Below, piece after piece: positions 32,065 to 37,254 of a DNA stretch of 37,254 nt. This DNA comes from an uncultured Clostridia bacterium (GTDB taxonomy: Bacteria > Bacillota > Clostridia > Christensenellales > CAG-138). Position 1 is the first letter of the stretch; each line of letters starts with the position of its first letter. Made by a program: the position numbers and the translations under genes. The stretch spans positions 1 to 37,254 of the forward strand of contig CAMPAN010000009.1 of assembly GCA_946631895.1 (NCBI GenBank), written 5' to 3'. The notes under the pieces were generated by a model that saw only the letters and a list, made by a program, of their open reading frames with translations, made no database searches and was not told where the DNA came from.

Positions 32065-32081
32065 GAAAGGAAACGAAAGGC

Positions 32082-32726
32082 ATGGAACTGTCAACGCTGA
32101 TTGCAAAGGACCTGCTGTCCATCCGCGCGGTCTTCTTCCGTCCGGAGGAGCCCTTCCTTTGGGCGAGCGGGATCAAGAGCCCCATCTACTGCGACAACCG
32201 TCTGACGCTCACGGCGCCCGCGGTCCGCAGCGACGTGGAAAACGGGCTTGCTGAGCTTGTCCGGACGTACTATCCGGAGGTCGAGGTTTTGATGGGCACG
32301 TCCACCGCCGGCATCGCGCACGCCGCCATTGTCGGGCATCTTCTGGGTCTGCCGATGGGCTACGTCCGCGGCGGAAACAAGGATCACGGCCGTCAGAACC
32401 GCATCGAGGGACGGCTGGAGCCCGGACAGAAGGTCGTCGTGGTGGAGGATCTGATCTCCACCGGCGGATCCGTCATCGAGGTCGTCGAAGCGCTGCGGGA
32501 CGCGGGCGCAGAGGTCCTCGGCGTCGTATCCATCTTCACCTACGGCATGAAAAAAGGTCTGGAGCGGCTTTCAGAAGCGCAGGTCGAGAACCATTCGCTG
32601 ACGGATTTCGACCGTATCGTCGCGGTCGCCGCCGAAGAACACTATATCAAAGCAGAAGACGTGGAACGGCTGATCGCCTTCCGCGATAACCCATCGGATG
32701 AAAGCTGGATCGGAGGTAACAAATGA
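32082..32726 (+). CDS. pyrE: Orotate phosphoribosyltransferase
   Basis: A 214-aa enzyme forming OMP from orotate and PRPP. The PRPP-binding motif [21 protein letters not shown] is complete. [11 protein letters not shown], near the N-terminus, is the orotate-side loop, and [14 protein letters not shown] is the flexible loop. The ATG at 32082 is chosen over the track start at 32061, since the family begins close to this point and an AAAGG lies upstream. The stop overlaps the pyrB start (ATGA). Confidence 0.95.
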   Translation: MELSTLIAKDLLSIRAVFFRPEEPFLWASGIKSPIYCDNRLTLTAPAVRSDVENGLAELVRTYYPEVEVLMGTSTAGIAHAAIVGHLLGLPMGYVRGGNKDHGRQNRIEGRLEPGQKVVVVEDLISTGGSVIEVVEALRDAGAEVLGVVSIFTYGMKKGLERLSEAQVENHSLTDFDRIVAVAAEEHYIKAEDVERLIAFRDNPSDESWIGGNK

Positions 32727-33649
32727 AACGAAGCATCATCGACATTCTGGATCTGAGCACTCAGGAACTGGAGGAGCTCATCGCAACGGCGGAGGACATC
32801 ATCGCCGACCCCGACAAGTATGCGCACGCGTGTGACCGCAAGAAGCTGGCGACCCTGTTCTTTGAGCCGTCGACCCGCACCCGCATGAGCTTTGAAGCGG
32901 CGATGTACGAGCTGGGCGGACACGTGATCTCCGTGTCCAGCGCCATGTCGTCCTCGGCAGCCAAGGGCGAGAGCGTGGCGGACACGGCAAAAACCGTTTC
33001 CTGCTATGCGGACATTATCGCCATGCGCCACCCCAAGGAGGGCGCGGCGTATGTGGCGGCGACCAACGCCACGATCCCCGTGATTAACGCGGGCGACGGC
33101 GGTCACTGCCATCCCACGCAGACGCTGGCGGACCTTCTCACCATCTGGCGCGAAAAGCGCCGCTTTGAAGGGCTGACCATCGGTCTTTGCGGCGACCTGA
33201 AGTTTGGGCGCACGGTGCATTCCCTGATCAACGCCATGTCCCGCTATAACGGCAACCGGTTTGTGCTGATCTCGCCCGAGGAGCTCAAGGTACCCTCCTA
33301 CGTGAAGAAGGGCAGCCTGAAAAAGTTCAACATTCCCTACACCCAGACGACCGATCTCGAGGCGGTCATACCCGAGCTCGACATCCTTTATATGACCAGG
33401 GTCCAGCGCGAGCGCTTCTTCAATGAGGAAGATTATCTCCGCCTGAAGGACAGCTACATCCTGACCCCGGACAAGCTGAAGAACGCGAAGCCCGATCTTG
33501 CCATTCTGCATCCACTGCCCCGCGTCAACGAGATCAGCGTCGCCATCGACGACGATCCGAGAGCCTGCTATTTCAAGCAGGTATTGAACGGCAAATACAT
33601 GAGAATGGCTTTGATTCTGAAACTTCTGAAGGAGGCAGGCACCATATGA
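32723..33649 (+). CDS. pyrB: Aspartate carbamoyltransferase, catalytic subunit
   Basis: A 308-aa subunit catalysing carbamoyl phosphate plus aspartate to carbamoyl-aspartate. Carbamoyl-phosphate site [21 protein letters not shown] (about 50), SSAAKGES loop, [24 protein letters not shown] and [10 protein letters not shown] are all present, so it should be active. It is preceded by GGAGG, and the first codon overlaps the pyrE stop. The following pyrI gene shows that the enzyme is the regulated class B type. Confidence 0.96.
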   Translation: MKRSIIDILDLSTQELEELIATAEDIIADPDKYAHACDRKKLATLFFEPSTRTRMSFEAAMYELGGHVISVSSAMSSSAAKGESVADTAKTVSCYADIIAMRHPKEGAAYVAATNATIPVINAGDGGHCHPTQTLADLLTIWREKRRFEGLTIGLCGDLKFGRTVHSLINAMSRYNGNRFVLISPEELKVPSYVKKGSLKKFNIPYTQTTDLEAVIPELDILYMTRVQRERFFNEEDYLRLKDSYILTPDKLKNAKPDLAILHPLPRVNEISVAIDDDPRACYFKQVLNGKYMRMALILKLLKEAGTI

Positions 33650-34065
33650 ACATTGATTCCATCCAGAACGGCGTGGTCATCGACCACATCACCGCAGGGC
33701 AGGGCATGAAGCTCTATCACCTGCTCAAGCTCGACGAAACCGACCTGTCCGTGGCGATCATCCGCAACGTTGTGAGCCGCAAGATGGGCAAGAAAGACAT
33801 CATCAAGATCGACGCCGACATCCCCGTGAACCTGGACGTCATCGCGTACGTGGACCCCGGCGCCACCGTCAACATCATCCGCAACGGCGCGCTGGTGGAG
33901 AAGCGGCAGATGGAGCTTCCCGAAACGCTGACCGACGTTCTGACCTGCAAGAACCCGCGCTGCATCACGTCCACCGAGCAGGAGCTCAAGCATATCTTCC
34001 GGCTGACGGACCGCGAAAACAAGGTCTATCGGTGCATCTACTGCGAGACCAAGGCGGGCATCTGA
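33646..34065 (+). CDS. pyrI: Aspartate carbamoyltransferase, regulatory subunit
   Basis: A 139-aa regulatory chain that binds nucleotide effectors in its N-terminal domain and zinc in its C-terminal domain. The four zinc cysteines appear as CKNPRC (C-x4-C) and CIYC (C-x2-C), the spacing known for PyrI. N-terminal [17 protein letters not shown] matches the allosteric domain. It is slightly shorter than the E. coli chain. The ATG overlaps the pyrB stop, which allows coupled stoichiometry. It gives feedback control of the pathway at the protein level, fitting the absence of a visible attenuator. Confidence 0.94.
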   Translation: MNIDSIQNGVVIDHITAGQGMKLYHLLKLDETDLSVAIIRNVVSRKMGKKDIIKIDADIPVNLDVIAYVDPGATVNIIRNGALVEKRQMELPETLTDVLTCKNPRCITSTEQELKHIFRLTDRENKVYRCIYCETKAGI

Positions 34066-34080
34066 CGGAAAGGGGCCGCA

Positions 34081-34578
34081 ATGAAGAAGATCGGAATCGT
34101 CATGGGAAGCAAAAGCGATCTTCCCGTGGTGCAGAAGGCGATCGACGTGCTCAACGAGCTGGAGATCCCCTTTGAAGCGCACATTTATTCCGCACACCGC
34201 ACACCCGAAGAAGCGGCGGCGTTTGCCCGCGCCGCGCGGCAGAACGGCTTTGCCTGCGTGATCGCGTTTGCCGGCATGGCGGCGCATCTGGCGGGCGCGA
34301 TCGCCGCGAACACCACGCTGCCGGTCATCGGCGTGCCCTGCAAGGGACCCGTCTTCGACGGAATGGACGCGCTGCTGTCCACCGTGCAGATGCCTTCCGG
34401 CATTCCGGTGGCGACCGTGGCGGTCAACGGCGGCGCGAACGCCGCGCTGCTGGCGGCGGAGATCCTGTCCGTCGGGGATCCGGAGCTTGCCTGCCGGCTT
34501 CGGAAAAAACGCGAAGCCGCAGCCGCCGCGATCCTGGAGCAGGACGCGCAGCTTATGACAGAACTCTCTCATTCTTAA
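34081..34578 (+). CDS. purE: N5-carboxyaminoimidazole ribonucleotide mutase (PurE class I)
   Basis: A 165-aa enzyme converting N5-CAIR to CAIR. Family motifs are [10 protein letters not shown] at the N-terminus, [42 protein letters not shown] with the catalytic region, and [22 protein letters not shown]. The ATG is behind AAAGGGG, 15 nt after pyrI, and marks the change from pyrimidine to purine genes in the same transcript. Confidence 0.96.
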   Translation: MKKIGIVMGSKSDLPVVQKAIDVLNELEIPFEAHIYSAHRTPEEAAAFARAARQNGFACVIAFAGMAAHLAGAIAANTTLPVIGVPCKGPVFDGMDALLSTVQMPSGIPVATVAVNGGANAALLAAEILSVGDPELACRLRKKREAAAAAILEQDAQLMTELSHS

Positions 34579-34621
34579 CCCGCATTTTTCATCGAAATCC
34601 ATTGAAAAGGGGCATATCATT

Positions 34622-35308
34622 ATGGAGAACAAGCTCGTTTATACCGGCAAGACCAAGAACGTCTATGCGCTGCCCAACGGCAACTACCTGCTGAAATTCA
34701 AGGACGACTGCACCGGCAAGGACGGCGTCTTTGATCCCGGCGAAAACAGCGTCGGTCTGACGATCGACGGCGTGGGCGACGTCAATCTGCGCATGTCCAT
34801 CTATTTCTTCGAGAAGGTCAACGCGGCGGGGATCCGTACGCACTACGTCTCCGCGGATCTGAAGAACACCACCATGGAGGTCCTGCCCGCCAAGGTCTTC
34901 GGCAAGGGTCTTGAGGTCATCTGCCGCCATAAGGCGGTCGGCAGCTTCCTGCGCCGCTACGGCGAATACATCGAGGAAGGCGCAGACCTGCCCGCATACG
35001 TGGAGACCACGTTCAAAAACGACGCGAAGGGAGATCCGCTCGTCACCAAGGACGGTCTTGTGGTGCTCGGCGTGATGACCGCGGAGCAGTACGACGAGAT
35101 CAAGTCCATGACGCAGAAGATCACGCAGATCGTTGCGGACGAGATGGCAAAGCGCGGCATGGTGCTCTATGACATCAAGTTCGAGTTCGGTTACGACGCG
35201 GAAGGCAAGGTCATGCTGATCGACGAGATCGCTTCCGGCAACATGCGCGTGTACAAGGACGGCAAGTACGTCGATCCGATGACGCTTTCCAAACTCTTCT
35301 TTGCGTAA
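34622..35308 (+). CDS. Divergent SAICAR synthetase paralogue
   Basis: A 228-aa member of the PurC family, clearly related but far from the purC at 1996-2712. Shared features are the N-terminal [39 protein letters not shown] (for [15 protein letters not shown]), [14 protein letters not shown] and LYDIKFEFG. It differs at the C-terminal loop: [20 protein letters not shown] replaces [25 protein letters not shown], so the conserved SPD acidic residue is absent, and the central segment [19 protein letters not shown] has no counterpart in classical PurC. It may be an active alternative SAICAR synthetase or have another substrate. It sits between purE and the PurF-like gene, where purC is usually found. 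The ribosome binding site is AAGGGG. Confidence 0.85.
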   Translation: MENKLVYTGKTKNVYALPNGNYLLKFKDDCTGKDGVFDPGENSVGLTIDGVGDVNLRMSIYFFEKVNAAGIRTHYVSADLKNTTMEVLPAKVFGKGLEVICRHKAVGSFLRRYGEYIEEGADLPAYVETTFKNDAKGDPLVTKDGLVVLGVMTAEQYDEIKSMTQKITQIVADEMAKRGMVLYDIKFEFGYDAEGKVMLIDEIASGNMRVYKDGKYVDPMTLSKLFFA

Positions 35309-35366
35309 GCGGCGGCAGGGGCTTTCTGCCCCGCGCACCGATTCCATTATTTCAGGAGGTTCCCAC

Positions 35367-36791
<1,425 letters not shown>

Positions 36792-36794
36792 AGC

Positions 36795-37254
36795 ATGAAC
36801 GAATTTTCCAAATCCGAAGCGTACGCGGCAGCCGGGGTGGACATCACCGCCGGATACCGCGCCGTGGAACTGATGAAACGGCATATCGCCAAAACGGTCA
36901 CGCCGGGCGTCTGCTCCGACGTGGGCGGCTTCGGCGGGCTGTTTGAACTGGATCTTACGGGGATCCGCCGCCCGGTCCTGGTCTCCGGCACCGACGGCGT
37001 CGGCACCAAGCTGAAGCTGGCTTTTCTGATGGATAAGCACGACACCGTCGGCGTTGACTGCGTTGCGATGTGCGTCAACGACATCATCTGCTGCGGCGCG
37101 AAACCGCTGTTCTTCCTGGACTATATCGCCTGCGGAAAGAACGTTCCGGAGCGCATCGAGCAGATCGTCAAGGGCGTCTGCGACGGCTGCGTGCAGGCTG
37201 GCTGCGCGCTGATCGGCGGCGAGACCGCCGAGATGCCCGGCTTCTATCCCGAAA
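36795..37254 (+). CDS. purM: Phosphoribosylformylglycinamidine cyclo-ligase (N-terminal part)
   Basis: Runs off the right edge, and is therefore missing from the ORF track. The visible 153 residues begin [28 protein letters not shown] and include [42 protein letters not shown] and [15 protein letters not shown], all PurM motifs for ATP-dependent closure of FGAM to AIR. The ATG at 36795 is 3 nt after the PurF-like stop, with AAAGGA upstream. Further purine genes probably follow outside the window. Confidence 0.95.
   Translation, partial: MNEFSKSEAYAAAGVDITAGYRAVELMKRHIAKTVTPGVCSDVGGFGGLFELDLTGIRRPVLVSGTDGVGTKLKLAFLMDKHDTVGVDCVAMCVNDIICCGAKPLFFLDYIACGKNVPERIEQIVKGVCDGCVQAGCALIGGETAEMPGFYPE

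Overview
The window looks like a chromosome segment of an anaerobic, Gram-positive Clostridia-type bacterium, probably gut-associated. The reasons are strong GGAGG-type ribosome binding sites, sigma-A-like promoters (TTGACA/TATAAT with 17-18 bp spacers), tightly overlapping operons, a lipoprotein, MATE, LytS-type kinase and STAS gene mix, and a high GC content judged by eye (high 50s percent). I see no rRNA, tRNA, CRISPR array, insertion sequence or phage gene.

Left block (about 0.3-5.9 kb, minus strand): a purA-purC-purB purine operon ending in a strong hairpin, with a MATE efflux gene upstream. These genes carry IMP to AMP and make SAICAR. Bases 1-343 hold no convincing gene but do contain a palindrome and a short direct repeat.

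Middle block (about 6.0-27.4 kb): an accessory cell-envelope region. In order it holds a short, apparently frameshifted gene (minus strand); a 7TM LytS-type histidine kinase and a response regulator with a SARP-like output domain; three uncharacterised membrane or exported proteins; a second short frameshifted gene; a STAS-domain protein; a lipoprotein; an ABC ATPase carrying an N-terminal GAF sensor domain; two tandem FtsX-type permeases (884 and 1138 aa) with extracytoplasmic coiled coils; and a 2340-aa secreted protein with a beta-helix, a GxSxG hydrolase-like domain and Ig-like modules. I read this as a regulated envelope or export module. That link rests on gene order and domain content only. 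The GAF-ABC-FtsX-FtsX unit with its giant secreted neighbour is the best candidate for an undescribed system.

Right block (27.6-37.25 kb): a minus-strand methenyl-THF cyclohydrolase gene, then a divergent, nearly gapless pyrimidine-purine operon pyrC-pyrK-pyrD-pyrF-pyrE-pyrB-pyrI-purE-purC2-purF'-purM (purM runs off the window). Two points stand out. There is a second, divergent SAICAR synthetase. Beside it lies a PurF-like protein that keeps the PRPP site and the Fe-S cysteines but has lost the catalytic N-terminal cysteine and other glutaminase residues.

Most large ORFs in the supplied track that lie antisense to these genes are high-GC shadows and were left out. Several start sites were moved downstream of the track's first start codon on the basis of ribosome binding sites and promoters.
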